Source of the DNA: Klebsiella spallanzanii
GTDB lineage: Bacteria; Pseudomonadota; Gammaproteobacteria; Enterobacterales; Enterobacteriaceae
Reading direction: 5' to 3'
NCBI RefSeq assembly: GCF_902158555.1
Contig: NZ_CABGGS010000008.1
Location: forward strand, 47,057 to 111,056
DNA: 64,000 nt
Shown here: positions 19,511 to 31,262 of the stretch, one piece after another
Position numbering within the stretch: position 1 is the stretch's first letter
Layout: each line of letters starts with the position of its first letter
The notes under the pieces: model-generated
What the model was told of the DNA's origin: nothing
The model's database searches: none
Seen by the model: only the letters and a program-made list of their open reading frames with translations
Position numbers and translations under genes: made by a program

Positions 19511-20428
19511 TCACCCCTTGCCTTTTACACTGCTGATAAAGGTGGAACGAGCAGACTTCGAGCCAAGACGTTCAGCTTCGTTCATCAATTTCAGGGCCTT
19601 ATCAATATCGCCTTTCGCGACAGCCTGTTTGATACCGTTGTTGAAGTAGGTTTCAGTATCATCAAGCATCGGCTCACTTTTCGCCACCGGGGCTGGAGCC
19701 GGAGCGGCGACAGGCGCTGCGGTATTACCGACGGTCACCGGGCCATTGCCGGAGGAGCCAAACAGAGGACCCACCAGCACGCTGGAGCCGCTATTGGTTT
19801 TCACTTTTAGCTTCAGCACGCCATCGGTGGTATGTCGGGCAATCGGGTCCGGAATATCCGGTACAGCATTGCCTGCGCCTTTAGCGTAAGCTTTTGCCGG
19901 ATCCAGCAGGGTAGTCGTTTGTTGTAAATCTTTTTCCGTCGTAAAGACCAGCACATACAGCTTCTGCTGCCCTAACGCTGGGGTCAGACGCATTACGCCT
20001 TCAAGCCGATCCGCCGTCATTACGCCAGGCTGCTGGTAGGTAAAGTAGCTGCTGGGGAAGAACGCGGATGGCGTCATATTCTGGTCAAGAATCAGTACGT
20101 TTGGCGCAAAAATCTGTTTTTGCTTATTCACTTCGCTACTCAGCGTCAGCGTCAATTCGCCGATATTCGCCGGAACGCTCCAGGCCGCTACCGGGCCGGA
20201 GATACCAGCAACATCTAAACGTTGCCCTCCGGTAACTAAATCAACGGACTGCGTTTTAGATTGGTCGACTGGCGTCCAGACTAGCTGCTGTAGCGCAGCG
20301 CCAGGAATTGTGGGGGCAGCGCTGGTGTTTTGCGGGACAAAGTTGACGTCGGCAAGGCTAATCCCCGGCGCACATGCCAACATCCCTGCGGATAAGCACA
20401 GAGCGACGAGAGTTTTCTTCATTTTCAT
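19511..20428 (-). CDS. malM: Maltose operon periplasmic protein MalM
   Basis: MalM is a periplasmic protein of the maltose regulon whose function is not settled. From the ATG at 20428 (GAGGTGAGAACA upstream) it is 305 residues. The signal peptide is about 26 residues, ending GISLA before DVNF. The middle domain is conserved (LTPALGQQKLYVLVFTTEKDLQQTT). A low-complexity Ala/Pro linker (about 245-260) precedes the C-terminal helical domain ending ARSTFISSVKGKG. It is the last gene of malK-lamB-malM and has a strong terminator. Confidence 0.96.
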   Translation of the reverse strand: MKMKKTLVALCLSAGMLACAPGISLADVNFVPQNTSAAPTIPGAALQQLVWTPVDQSKTQSVDLVTGGQRLDVAGISGPVAAWSVPANIGELTLTLSSEVNKQKQIFAPNVLILDQNMTPSAFFPSSYFTYQQPGVMTADRLEGVMRLTPALGQQKLYVLVFTTEKDLQQTTTLLDPAKAYAKGAGNAVPDIPDPIARHTTDGVLKLKVKTNSGSSVLVGPLFGSSGNGPVTVGNTAAPVAAPAPAPVAKSEPMLDDTETYFNNGIKQAVAKGDIDKALKLMNEAERLGSKSARSTFISSVKGKG

Positions 20429-20483
20429 TGTTCTCACCTCGGATAGCATAGGTTTAGCGGTGGCCAGGCAATAGCGCGCTAAT

Positions 20484-20515
20484 CCTGAATAATCAGGAGG
20501 GGCAGATGCCCCTCC
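20484..20515 (-). terminator. Hairpins between lamB and malM
   Basis: Two overlapping hairpins, a 9-bp perfect stem (20496-20504 with 20507-20515) and a 5-bp stem (20484-20488 with 20493-20497), lie in the lamB-malM gap. There is no T run, so they may be processing or mRNA-stability elements; E. coli has REP sequences here. Confidence 0.5.
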
Positions 20516-20540
20516 GTGTCATTACATGATTACGGTGGCG

Positions 20541-21914
<1,374 letters not shown>

Positions 21915-21927
21915 TTAATGGGAAGCC

Positions 21928-23037
21928 TTACACGCCCGGCTCTTTATGCAGCCGACGACAAGCGGTGCCATCCTCACGGAATAAATGGCAACGCTCCGGC
22001 GGCAAGCCGATGGCGAATGTGGCTCCCTCTTCGACCAGCACCACGTCGTTCTGGCGGTAAACCAGGTTTTGACGGATGGCGGGGATCTGGATATGAATTT
22101 GTGTTTCGTTACCAAGCTGTTCCACCACCTGAATCACACCTTCGAGGGTGACGTCGGCGATATCGCTGGGCAGCAGATGTTCCGGGCGAATCCCTAAGGA
22201 CATATTCGCGCCGACCTGAACGCGAGCGCTGTCCACCGGCAGCCAAATTTGCTGACGGTTAGGCAGCTCCACCTGCACCTGCTCAATGGCGGTGGCAGTA
22301 ACTTTGACCGGCAGAAAGTTCATCTTCGGCGAGCCAATAAAGCCCGCGACGAAGCGATCCGCCGGGTAGTGATAAAGCTCAAGCGGTTTCCCGACCTGCG
22401 CGACGCGACCGGCATCCAGCACCACAATCTTGTCGGCAAGGGTCATCGCTTCCACCTGGTCGTGGGTCACGTAAATCATCGTGCGGCCAAGGCGCTTATG
22501 CAGACGGGAAATCTCAATACGCATCTGTACGCGCAGTGCGGCATCAAGGTTAGAGAGCGGTTCATCCAGCAGGAAAACGCGCGGTTCGGCCACCAGGGTA
22601 CGGCCAATCGCGACACGCTGGCGCTGACCGCCGGAAAGCGCTTTTGGTTTACGTTCCAGCAGATGAGCCAGCTGTAGCACTTCCGCTACCTGGGTAACAC
22701 GCTGGTTAATCAGATCTTTTTTGGCACCAGCCAGCTTCAGGCCGAAAGACATGTTTTCCGCGACGGAAAGGTGGGGGTAGAGCGCATAAGACTGAAACAC
22801 CATCCCGATGCCGCGTTCGGCGGGCGGGACATCATTCATTCGGGTATCGCCAATCAGCAGATCGCCGCTGGTCACCGTTTCCAGCCCGGCAATCATACGC
22901 AGCAGGGTGGATTTGCCGCAGCCCGATGGCCCAACAAACACGACGAACTCCCCATCCTGGATCTCGAGATTGATATCTTTCGATACCACCACGTCACCCC
23001 AGGCTTTCGTTACATTTCGCAGCTGTACGCTCGCCAT
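21928..23037 (-). CDS. malK: Maltose/maltodextrin ABC importer ATP-binding subunit
   Basis: MalK is the ATPase dimer of MalFGK2 and the hub for regulation by MalT and EIIA-Glc. The 369-residue product has Walker [10 protein letters not shown] (36-44), the Q-loop at [11 protein letters not shown], the signature [14 protein letters not shown], Walker [13 protein letters not shown] and the switch His in YVTHDQ. The C-terminal regulatory domain (about 235-369) includes [11 protein letters not shown]. It is the first gene of malK-lamB-malM, divergent from malE. Confidence 0.98.
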   Translation of the reverse strand: MASVQLRNVTKAWGDVVVSKDINLEIQDGEFVVFVGPSGCGKSTLLRMIAGLETVTSGDLLIGDTRMNDVPPAERGIGMVFQSYALYPHLSVAENMSFGLKLAGAKKDLINQRVTQVAEVLQLAHLLERKPKALSGGQRQRVAIGRTLVAEPRVFLLDEPLSNLDAALRVQMRIEISRLHKRLGRTMIYVTHDQVEAMTLADKIVVLDAGRVAQVGKPLELYHYPADRFVAGFIGSPKMNFLPVKVTATAIEQVQVELPNRQQIWLPVDSARVQVGANMSLGIRPEHLLPSDIADVTLEGVIQVVEQLGNETQIHIQIPAIRQNLVYRQNDVVLVEEGATFAIGLPPERCHLFREDGTACRRLHKEPGV

Positions 23038-23120
23038 GCCCTTCTCCCTTCGTTACAACCTGTCACTTAACGACACATTCAAGATGGGCTGACTATGCGG
23101 TATTCATAAACGTGGTAAAT

Positions 23121-23130
23121 CCTCCACCCC
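23121..23130 (-). promoter_or_regulatory. MalT box facing malK
   Basis: On the minus strand this decamer matches the MalT consensus GGGGAKGAGG in nine of ten positions. It is 84 bp upstream of the malK start. Confidence 0.65.
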
Positions 23131-23144
23131 CCGGCTTTTTTATG

Positions 23145-23167
23145 GGGGAGGAGGCGGGAGGATGAGA
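23145..23167 (+). promoter_or_regulatory. Pair of MalT boxes between malK and malE
   Basis: A perfect MalT box (GGGGAGGAGG, 23145-23154) is followed by an 8/10 match at 23158-23167. This array is part of the nucleoprotein control region for both divergent operons. Confidence 0.75.
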
Positions 23168-23272
23168 GATGGCCTCTCGCCGCCGGAGTGCGCAGGCCGA
23201 AGCCGATTTCGTGATGTAGCCTGCAAAAATGGCCTCGTTTTTATGTGCTCCAGGACTCATAACCGGCATTTC

Positions 23273-23288
23273 TGTAATGGAGATCACA
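23273..23288 (+). promoter_or_regulatory. CRP site in malK-malE region
   Basis: TGTAA-N6-TCACA differs from the CRP consensus TGTGA-N6-TCACA at one position. It lies about 120 bp upstream of malE, consistent with catabolite control of maltose genes. Confidence 0.75.
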
Positions 23289-23294
23289 CAAATG

Positions 23295-23304
23295 GGGGAT
23301 GGGG
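23295..23304 (+). promoter_or_regulatory. MalT box proximal to malE
   Basis: GGGGATGGGG matches the MalT box in nine of ten positions; a weaker candidate lies at 23317-23326. These are the malE-proximal activator sites. The 370-bp malK-malE gap holds no gene. Confidence 0.75.
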
Positions 23305-23398
23305 CGTAGACATAGGGAGGATGGAAAGAGGTTGTTAACAAAGGAAACTCATCACCGTTAAGCCACCCAAGTGTATCCACGAGCACATCACCAAATAG

Positions 23399-24598
<1,200 letters not shown>

Positions 24599-24645
24599 TA
24601 CAGTTTCCCTTATTTCTTAGGAAGTAAGGTTTATTGAATACGTTG

Positions 24646-24770
24646 TTACACGAAATCATTCGCGCTACATCGAGGCGGCAAGGATGTAAATCCCCAGGAG
24701 CTTACATCGGTAAGTGACTGGGGTGCGCATCCGCAGCCAACAAAGAGGTAGCGCGAAGGATAAAGTGTAA
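24646..24770 (+). repeat. ERIC element between malE and malF
   Basis: A 125-bp ERIC with inverted TTACAC/GTGTAA ends and the AGGAGCTTAC and GTAAGTGACTGGGG core sits inside the operon, 14 bp before malF. In E. coli the same gap holds REP palindromes that protect malE mRNA. Confidence 0.9.
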
Positions 24771-24784
24771 AGAGGATGATCCCC

Positions 24785-26329
24785 ATGGATGTCGTGAAAA
24801 AGAAACACTGGTGGCAAAGCCCGCAGCTCACATGGTCTGTGATCGGCTTGCTGTGCCTGCTGGTGGGTTACCTTGTTGTTTTGATGTACGCCCAGGGGGA
24901 GTACCTGTTTGCCATCATGACGCTGATTTTAAGCTCGGTTGGCCTGTATATTTTTTCCAATCGCAAGGCCTATGCCTGGCGCTATGTTTATCCGGGTCTC
25001 GCCGGGATGGGGCTGTTCGTTCTGTTCCCGTTGATCTGCACCATCGCTATCGCTTTTACCAACTACAGCAGCACCAACCAGCTGACCTTCGAACGCGCTC
25101 AGCAGGTGCTGATGGACCGCTCTTTCCAGGCGGGTAAATCCTACAACTTCGCACTCTACCCGGCTGGAGATGAGTGGAAGCTGGCGCTGACCGATGGTGA
25201 GAGCGGCAAAAACTATCTATCTGACGCCTTTAAATTCGGCGGCGAGCAGAAGCTGGCCCTAAAAGAGGCTGACACCCTGCCGGAAGGTGAGCGCGCCACT
25301 TTGCGCGTGATTACGCAAAACCGTACCGCCCTGAACCAGCTGACCGCCGTACTACCGGACGAGAGCAAAGTCATTATGAGCTCTCTGCGTCAGTTCTCCG
25401 GAACCCAGCCGCTGTATGCATTGGCTAATGACGGCACGCTGACCAACAACCAGAGCGGCGTGAAATATCGCCCGAATGCCGACGTTGGCTTCTACCAGGC
25501 CATTAACGCCGACGGCAGTTGGGGCAGCGAGAAGCTGAGCCCGGGCTACACCGTGACCATCGGCTGGGATAACTTCACCCGCGTGTTCCAGGATGAGGGT
25601 ATCCAGAAACCGTTCTTCGCAATCTTCGTCTGGACGGTGGTTTTCTCTATCCTGACCGTTATTCTGACCGTTGCGGTCGGCATGGTGCTCGCCTGTCTCG
25701 TACAGTGGGAAGCCCTGAAAGGTAAAGCAATTTACCGCGTACTGCTGATTCTGCCTTACGCCGTACCGTCGTTTATCTCGATTCTGATTTTCAAAGGGTT
25801 GTTCAACCAGAGCTTTGGTGAGATCAACATGATGCTCAGCGCGCTGTTCGGCATCAAACCGGCCTGGTTTAGCGACCCAACCACCGCACGTTCGATGATT
25901 GTCATCGTCAACACCTGGCTCGGCTATCCATACATGATGATCCTGTGCATGGGCCTGCTGAAAGCAATTCCTGATGATTTATATGAAGCCTCGGCAATGG
26001 ACGGCGCAACCCCGTTCCAGAACTTCTTTAAGATTACGTTTCCGCTGCTGATTAAGCCGCTGACGCCGCTGATGATCGCCAGCTTCGCCTTTAACTTTAA
26101 TAACTTCGTACTGATTCAGCTGTTGACCAACGGCGGGCCGGACCGACTCGGCACCACCACACCAGCGGGCTATACCGACCTGTTGGTGAGCTACACCTAC
26201 CGTATCGCCTTCGAAGGCGGCGGCGGCCAGGACTTCGGCCTCGCGGCGGCTATCGCCACGCTTATCTTCCTGCTGGTAGGCGCGCTGGCGATTATTAACC
26301 TGAAAGCCACACGTATGAAGTTTGATTAA
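24785..26329 (+). CDS. malF: Maltose ABC importer permease MalF
   Basis: MalF is one of the two channel subunits of the maltose importer. The ATG at 24785 gives 514 residues, the E. coli length; GAGG lies 10 nt upstream, and an in-frame ATG at 24776 is less likely. It has eight transmembrane helices and a large periplasmic loop (about 93-275) that contacts MalE. The MalK-docking EAA loop is [21 protein letters not shown] (about 401-421). The ERIC just upstream is transcribed as part of the mRNA. Confidence 0.98.
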   Translation: MDVVKKKHWWQSPQLTWSVIGLLCLLVGYLVVLMYAQGEYLFAIMTLILSSVGLYIFSNRKAYAWRYVYPGLAGMGLFVLFPLICTIAIAFTNYSSTNQLTFERAQQVLMDRSFQAGKSYNFALYPAGDEWKLALTDGESGKNYLSDAFKFGGEQKLALKEADTLPEGERATLRVITQNRTALNQLTAVLPDESKVIMSSLRQFSGTQPLYALANDGTLTNNQSGVKYRPNADVGFYQAINADGSWGSEKLSPGYTVTIGWDNFTRVFQDEGIQKPFFAIFVWTVVFSILTVILTVAVGMVLACLVQWEALKGKAIYRVLLILPYAVPSFISILIFKGLFNQSFGEINMMLSALFGIKPAWFSDPTTARSMIVIVNTWLGYPYMMILCMGLLKAIPDDLYEASAMDGATPFQNFFKITFPLLIKPLTPLMIASFAFNFNNFVLIQLLTNGGPDRLGTTTPAGYTDLLVSYTYRIAFEGGGGQDFGLAAAIATLIFLLVGALAIINLKATRMKFD

Positions 26330-26343
26330 GGGAGATAACGATT

Positions 26344-27234
26344 ATGGCTATGGTTCAACCCAAATCTCAGAAGCTGCGCCTGGTGACAACGCACCTCCTG
26401 CTACTGATTTTTATCGCGGCGATTATGTTCCCGCTGCTGATGGTCATCGCTATCTCACTGCGCGAAGGCAACTTCGCCACCGGTAGCCTGATCCCTGAAA
26501 GCATCTCCTGGGAGCACTGGCGGCTGGCGTTAGGCTTCAGCGTTGAACACGCTGATGGTCGCGTCACGCCACCGCCCTTCCCGGTCCTGCTGTGGCTGTG
26601 GAACTCCATCAAAGTGGCGGGCATTACCGCGATTGGTATCGTCGCGCTCTCGACCACCTGCGCTTACGCTTTTGCCCGCATGCGCTTCCCGGGTAAAGCG
26701 ACGCTACTGAAAGGGATGCTGATTTTCCAGATGTTCCCGGCGGTTCTGTCGCTGGTCGCTCTGTACGCCTTGTTCGATCGCCTCGGCCAGTATGTGCCGT
26801 TTGTCGGCCTGAATACCCACGGCGGCGTCATCTTCGCCTATATGGGCGGTATCGCGCTGCACGTCTGGACGATTAAAGGATATTTCGAAACTATTGACGG
26901 CTCGCTGGAAGAAGCAGCGGCGCTGGATGGCGCGACCCCGTGGCAGGCTTTCCGCCTGGTGCTGCTCCCGCTGTCGGTACCGATTCTGGCGGTAGTGTTT
27001 ATTCTGTCGTTCATCGCCGCAATTACCGAAGTGCCAGTGGCCTCGCTGCTACTGCGCGATGTGAACAGCTACACCCTGGCGGTCGGTATGCAGCAGTATC
27101 TCAACCCGCAGAACTATCTGTGGGGCGACTTTGCCGCCGCGGCGGTGCTCTCTGCCATCCCGATTACCGTGGTATTCCTGCTGGCCCAGCGCTGGTTGGT
27201 TAACGGTCTGACGGCAGGCGGAGTGAAAGGTTAA
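26344..27234 (+). CDS. malG: Maltose ABC importer permease MalG
   Basis: MalG is the second channel subunit, with six transmembrane helices. The 296-residue product has the E. coli length and starts [21 protein letters not shown]. The EAA loop [21 protein letters not shown] (about 190-210) docks MalK. The C-terminal tail [10 protein letters not shown], which reaches the MalK dimer interface in the E. coli structure, is intact. AGGGAGATAACG precedes the start, 14 nt after malF. Confidence 0.98.
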   Translation: MAMVQPKSQKLRLVTTHLLLLIFIAAIMFPLLMVIAISLREGNFATGSLIPESISWEHWRLALGFSVEHADGRVTPPPFPVLLWLWNSIKVAGITAIGIVALSTTCAYAFARMRFPGKATLLKGMLIFQMFPAVLSLVALYALFDRLGQYVPFVGLNTHGGVIFAYMGGIALHVWTIKGYFETIDGSLEEAAALDGATPWQAFRLVLLPLSVPILAVVFILSFIAAITEVPVASLLLRDVNSYTLAVGMQQYLNPQNYLWGDFAAAAVLSAIPITVVFLLAQRWLVNGLTAGGVKG

Positions 27235-27281
27235 GTTTTTTGTAACACCCGCCCCAAATTTCAGAGGAGGGATGACGATTT

Positions 27282-27317
27282 AGCGGCAATGCACGACCCC
27301 AACCGGGTATTGCCGCT
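27282..27317 (+). terminator. Hairpin after malG
   Basis: A perfect 9-bp inverted repeat (27282-27290 with 27309-27317) with an inner partial stem follows malG by 47 bp. No T run follows, so it is more likely an RNA-end stabiliser or a Rho-assisted terminator. Confidence 0.5.
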
Positions 27318-27357
27318 GTCACCCTCAGCTGAAAAAGTAAGGCAAATGCCACTGCTA

Positions 27358-27482
27358 TTCACAAAATCATTCGAGATGCATCGGGGCGGCAAGGGAAGAA
27401 ATCCCCAGGAGCATAGATAACTATGTGACTGGGGTTTCTGAGCGCAGCCAACAAAGAGGCAGCTTGAAGGATGATGTGTATA
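27358..27482 (+). repeat. ERIC element between malG and psiE
   Basis: This 125-bp ERIC carries the variant core CCCCAGGAGCATAGATAACTATGTGACTGGGG (written here as the two arms and a 14-nt linker). It lies in the malG-psiE convergent gap. Confidence 0.88.
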
Positions 27483-27527
27483 TCCTCAACTGGACCCTAC
27501 ATAAATTCTATTTGTGACTGTTGGTCA

Positions 27528-27551
27528 GCGGCCCTGGAGGCCGCTTTTTTT
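27528..27551 (+). terminator. Terminator at end of malEFG unit
   Basis: A 7-bp stem AGCGGCC/GGCCGCT followed by eight Ts lies between the ERIC and the psiE stop codon. It would end any transcript from malEFG that passes the ERIC. Confidence 0.8.
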
Positions 27552-27961
27552 TACTCGCGTTTCAGGCGGTTGGAGTTACACAGCCAGAGCGTAATCACCA
27601 GGATCAGGATCGCGGCGGAGTAAATCAGCACCGCCATCGGCGAGTCATGATCGATAATAATCAGGCGCACGATAGCGGTAATGCCGATATAGACAAAATA
27701 GCGTAGCGGGAAGTGAAATCCCGATTCGAAGTACTTCACAATCAGCGCAATAAACTCAAAATAGAGGAAGTAAACCACCAGCCCTTCCACCAGCTTGTAC
27801 TTGCTGACTGGCTCCGGTGTAAACAGCACGTGCGCCAGATGCAGCGTCTCTTTGCCCAGAAAAACAATCAGAATAATCCCCAGGCACAGCAGGCCGAGGT
27901 TTAAAACGGTTTGCATTGCGGTTGCAATAAAACTCACCAACGGACGATAAACCGGCGGCAT
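27551..27961 (-). CDS. psiE: Phosphate-starvation-inducible protein PsiE
   Basis: PsiE is a 136-residue inner-membrane protein with four predicted transmembrane segments. The segments [70 protein letters not shown] and the tail [12 protein letters not shown] are close to E. coli PsiE. Its molecular role is unknown. E. coli psiE is activated by PhoB and repressed by cAMP-CRP. Upstream I see a fair CRP-like site (28010-28025) and a loose PhoB-like repeat (about 28059-28078). Neither is strong. Confidence 0.93.
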   Translation of the reverse strand: MPPVYRPLVSFIATAMQTVLNLGLLCLGIILIVFLGKETLHLAHVLFTPEPVSKYKLVEGLVVYFLYFEFIALIVKYFESGFHFPLRYFVYIGITAIVRLIIIDHDSPMAVLIYSAAILILVITLWLCNSNRLKRE

Positions 27962-28134
27962 AGGTACACCTCTTCATTATCATTTCTTGTGACCTGTATA
28001 ACGCAAAAATGTGATCCAGATCGACATTATTCGTTAACTTTTTGCCACCGGCAGCGTAGATGTAACAATCACTTGTCAGGCTGGTGGGTTAAAAACATCA
28101 TATTTCGTTCCGCCACCCAACAAAGCACATTACA

Positions 28135-28261
28135 TATACCCTAAATAATTCGAGTTGCTTAAAGGCGGCAAGGGAGTGAGTCCCCAGGAACATAGATAAC
28201 TATGTGACTGGGGTGAGCGAGCGCAGCCAACACATAAGCAACTTGAAGTATGACGGGTATA
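28135..28261 (+). repeat. ERIC element upstream of the acyltransferase gene
   Basis: This near-consensus 127-bp ERIC has perfect TATACC/GGTATA ends and the sequence GTGACTGGGGTGAGCGAG. It lies 28 bp before the acyltransferase start, so it is probably in the leader or promoter of that gene. Confidence 0.92.
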
Positions 28262-28289
28262 TTCTGGCCAAACAGATCTGAGAGGCAGC

Positions 28290-28745
28290 ATGCATACGCT
28301 TCGAGAAACTGCTATTCGCAACGTCACCAGCGGCGAGAACGTGGTGATTTACCAGCCCACCAACCTCTACGACTGCACGCTTGGCGACAACGTCTTCGTC
28401 GGACCATTCGTTGAAATTCAGGGAAATACTCGTATCGGTCGCGACAGCAAAATTCAGTCCCATACCTTTATTTGCGAGTACGTCACCATCGGCGAGCGTT
28501 GTTTTATCGGCCACGGGGTGATGTTCGCCAACGATATGTTCCGCGACGGTAAGCCGAATGCTGACCGCGAAAGCTGGGGGAGAATTGTGATTGGCAGCGA
28601 TGTGTCTATCGGCAGCGGCGCGACTATCCTGGCGGTCAGCATCTGCGATGGCGCGGTGATTGGTGCGGGCAGCGTGGTGACGAAGTCGATTACCGAGAAA
28701 GGCGTGTGGGCGGGGAATCCGGCGAAACTGCTGCGGCGGCTATAA
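28290..28745 (+). CDS. Hexapeptide-repeat acyltransferase, left-handed beta-helix
   Basis: The 151-residue protein is built mostly of hexapeptide turns ([IV]-G-x4), for example NVFVGPFVEIQGNTRIG, TIGERCFIGHGVMFAND and VIGAGSVVTKSI, and ends in the typical WAGNPAKLLRR motif. It belongs to the N- or O-acetyltransferases of the WbpD/WlbB type that modify nucleotide sugars, but the substrate cannot be read from sequence. His54 and His75-region residues are candidates for the catalytic base. It stands alone between psiE and pgi, where K-12 has yjbEFGH. Confidence 0.85.
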   Translation: MHTLRETAIRNVTSGENVVIYQPTNLYDCTLGDNVFVGPFVEIQGNTRIGRDSKIQSHTFICEYVTIGERCFIGHGVMFANDMFRDGKPNADRESWGRIVIGSDVSIGSGATILAVSICDGAVIGAGSVVTKSITEKGVWAGNPAKLLRRL

Positions 28746-28748
28746 AAA

Positions 28749-28771
28749 ATGCCGACCACATGGGTCGGCAT
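28749..28771 (-). terminator. Terminator of pgi
   Basis: A 9-bp stem (28749-28757 with 28763-28771) followed on the minus strand by six Ts is a good terminator for pgi. It may also work for the convergent acyltransferase gene. Confidence 0.75.
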
Positions 28772-28784
28772 TGTGCTCGCATTT

Positions 28785-28830
28785 TTGCCGGGCGGCGGCT
28801 AACGCCTTGCACGGCCTACAAAACCCCCGC
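28785..28830. repeat. REP element downstream of pgi
   Basis: A REP-like palindrome (GCCGGGCGGCGG ... GCACGGCCTAC) lies between the pgi terminator and the pgi stop. Confidence 0.6.
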
Positions 28831-28846
28831 CATCCGTAGGCTCTAA

Positions 28847-30496
28847 TTATGCACGCCAGGATTTATAGCGGTTAATCAGACCGTTGGTAGAGCTGTCGTG
28901 GCTGCTCACTTCGGAACCATCTTTCAGCTCCGGCAGGATGCGGTTAGCCAGCTGTTTGCCCAGCTCAACGCCCCACTGGTCAAAGGTGAAGATGTTCATG
29001 ATCACGCCCTGAGTGAAGATCTTATGTTCATACAGGGCAATCAGCGCGCCCAGGCTGAACGGGGTGATTTCACGCAGCAGGATGGAGTTAGTCGGACGGT
29101 TGCCTTCAAATACTTTGAACGGTACCACATGTTCCAGGGTTGCTGGATCTTTACCCTGATCGCGATATTCCTGCTCAACCACTTCGCGGGATTTGCCAAA
29201 CGCCAGCGCTTCGGTCTGCGCGAAGAAGTTAGACAGCAGCTTCGGATGGTGATCGGACAGCGGGTTATGGGTGATCGCCGGAGCGATAAAGTCGCAAGGC
29301 ACCATTTTGGTTCCCTGGTGAATCAGCTGGTAAAACGCATGCTGACCGTTTGTACCCGGCTCGCCCCAGATAATTGGGCCAGTCTGGTAATCCACGGCGT
29401 TGCCGTTACGGTCAACGTATTTACCGTTGGATTCCATATTGCCCTGCTGGAAGTAGGCGGCAAAGCGGTGCATATACTGGTCGTACGGCAGAATTGCTTC
29501 GGTTTCGGCACCGAAGAAGTTGTTGTACCAGATACCGATCAGCGCCAGCAGCACCGGCAGGTTTTTCTCCGCCGGGGTGGTGGAGAAGTGTTTGTCCATC
29601 GCGTGCGCACCGGAGAGCAGCTCAACAAAGTTGTCGAAGCCCACGGACAGAATGATCGACAGACCGATGGCGGACCACAGAGAGTAACGACCGCCAACCC
29701 AGTCCCAGAACTCAAACATATTGGCGGTATCAATGCCGAACTCACCAACCGCTTTACCGTTGGTAGAGAGCGCGGCAAAGTGTTTCGCCACGTGCTTCTC
29801 ATCGCCTGCGGTCGCCAGGAACCAGTCACGCGCGCTGTGGGCGTTAGTCATGGTTTCCTGAGTGGTAAAGGTTTTAGACGCCACCAGGAACAACGTGGTT
29901 TCCGGATTAACGCCTTTCAGCACTTCGGCGATGTGGGTGCCATCGACGTTAGACACAAAGTGCATATTCAGGTGATTTTTGTACGGGCGCAGCGCTTCGG
30001 TCACCATGAACGGGCCGAGGTCGGAGCCGCCGATACCGATGTTCACAACGTCGGTAATCGCTTTACCGGTATAGCCTTTCCAGCTACCGGAAATAATGGC
30101 TTCAGAGAAGGTTTTCATCTTCTCAAGCACGGCGTTTACTTCCGGCATTACATCTTTGCCATCAACCAGAATCGGCGTATTGCTGCGGTTACGCAGCGCA
30201 ACGTGCAGCACCGCACGGTCTTCGGTACGGTTAATCTTCTCGCCGGAGAACATGGACTTAATGGCGTCGGCCAGGAAGGTTTCTTTGGCCAGATCTTGCA
30301 GTTTTGCCAGGGTCTCTTCGGTGATGCGGTTTTTGGAGAAATCCACCAGCATCAGATCGTCGAACGTTGCGGAGAATTTAGAGAAACGGTCGCTATCTTT
30401 CGCGAACAGATCCGCGATGGTAACGTCCTTCATTTCATCAAAGTGTTTCTGTAATGCCTGCCAGGCAGATGTCTGCGTTGGGTTGATGTTTTTCAT
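28847..30496 (-). CDS. pgi: Glucose-6-phosphate isomerase
   Basis: Pgi interconverts glucose 6-phosphate and fructose 6-phosphate in glycolysis. The ATG at 30496 gives 549 residues ([19 protein letters not shown]), the E. coli length. The frame extends 50 codons further without homology. Family signatures are visible: [39 protein letters not shown] with the catalytic Arg, and the region with Glu and the ring-opening His near [15 protein letters not shown]. It is transcribed away from lysC. Confidence 0.99.
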   Translation of the reverse strand: MKNINPTQTSAWQALQKHFDEMKDVTIADLFAKDSDRFSKFSATFDDLMLVDFSKNRITEETLAKLQDLAKETFLADAIKSMFSGEKINRTEDRAVLHVALRNRSNTPILVDGKDVMPEVNAVLEKMKTFSEAIISGSWKGYTGKAITDVVNIGIGGSDLGPFMVTEALRPYKNHLNMHFVSNVDGTHIAEVLKGVNPETTLFLVASKTFTTQETMTNAHSARDWFLATAGDEKHVAKHFAALSTNGKAVGEFGIDTANMFEFWDWVGGRYSLWSAIGLSIILSVGFDNFVELLSGAHAMDKHFSTTPAEKNLPVLLALIGIWYNNFFGAETEAILPYDQYMHRFAAYFQQGNMESNGKYVDRNGNAVDYQTGPIIWGEPGTNGQHAFYQLIHQGTKMVPCDFIAPAITHNPLSDHHPKLLSNFFAQTEALAFGKSREVVEQEYRDQGKDPATLEHVVPFKVFEGNRPTNSILLREITPFSLGALIALYEHKIFTQGVIMNIFTFDQWGVELGKQLANRILPELKDGSEVSSHDSSTNGLINRYKSWRA

Positions 30497-30699
30497 TAGC
30501 AATACTCTTCTGATTTGAGAATTGTGACTGCGGTCGATTGTAGCGCCGGTGACGAAAAATTGTGATGATTTTTGTGTTATACCGATGATACGCGTCAGGA
30601 TTAGCGCCAATTTGGCGCAAAACGCCCCTGATAGTATAGCCATCATAAGGCTTTTTTCTGTCAGCTACCTGCGCATGAAAAATCCGCATAACCCTGACG

Positions 30700-30729
30700 T
30701 TGACATACTCCGCCTGAAGCCTTTATATA
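30700..30729 (+). promoter_or_regulatory. Sigma-70-type promoter candidate upstream of lysC
   Basis: TTGACA (30700-30705) and TATATA (30724-30729) with an 18-bp spacer look like a good promoter. A second possible -10, TATAAT at 30806-30811, lies nearer the riboswitch and would give a leader closer in length to E. coli lysC, but has a poor -35. The 30497-30699 stretch holds the pgi promoter side and a 15-bp palindrome at 30604-30618. Confidence 0.5.
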
Positions 30730-30849
30730 ACGGCAGTACCTATACATACACATAGGTATGTTGCTCGCGCATTTCACGCTACAGCGAAAGGGTATTGCAG
30801 GGGGGTATAATGTCCCGCGTCCCCCTGGCAAAGTGAAAGACGTCGGTAA

Positions 30850-31020
30850 TTGCCAGAAGAGGTGCGTTGCCCAGGTAACCGTATTGGAGGAACCAGTCCG
30901 GGGAAAATACGTGAGGGGGAGCAACGCCGAGGTGAATAAGCGTCTGGTTACGCTCATCACCGGCCACAGGGGCTGAATCCCCTGGGTTGTCACCAGAAAC
31001 GTTCGCAGTCGGGCGTTTCA
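30850..31020 (+). ncRNA. Lysine riboswitch (L box) of lysC
   Basis: The leader matches the E. coli lysC lysine aptamer over long stretches: AGAGGTGCGTTGCC, GGAACCAGTCCGGGG, GAGGGGGAGCAACGCCGAGG, CACAGGGGCTGAATCCCCTGG and AGTCGGGCGTTT. Lysine binding lowers lysC expression through ribosome-site occlusion and mRNA decay in E. coli. The expression platform continues to about 31140 and contains TTCTGGGTG and GCGCCCACCC, which can pair. It is longer than in K-12 owing to an extra segment around 31025-31060. Confidence 0.95.
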
Positions 31021-31262
31021 TACTCGCCAACTGATGCCACGCACCGGCAGGCGGGTCTACAAGGTGGAGCACTTCTGGGTGACATCGTAGTTTGTTTATC
31101 GCTCTGCGCCCACCCTGTTTTTCGCTCTTCCCTTGTGCCATGGCTGAATAATTTGGCCTGGCTTATTAAGACATTTTGTTGCAATCCGGATGCGTCCAGC
31201 CTCACCAGGATTGGTTGTCAGGAATCGTTTTAATAAGTCAGGCCCCCTGACACGAGGTTGTT

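Noticed and set aside
28898..30454. 518-codon open frame on the plus strand across pgi
   Set aside because: It lies fully antisense to pgi, which is intact and strongly conserved. The frame is a product of codon bias, and its translation is rich in His/Val/Gln without any recognisable domain.
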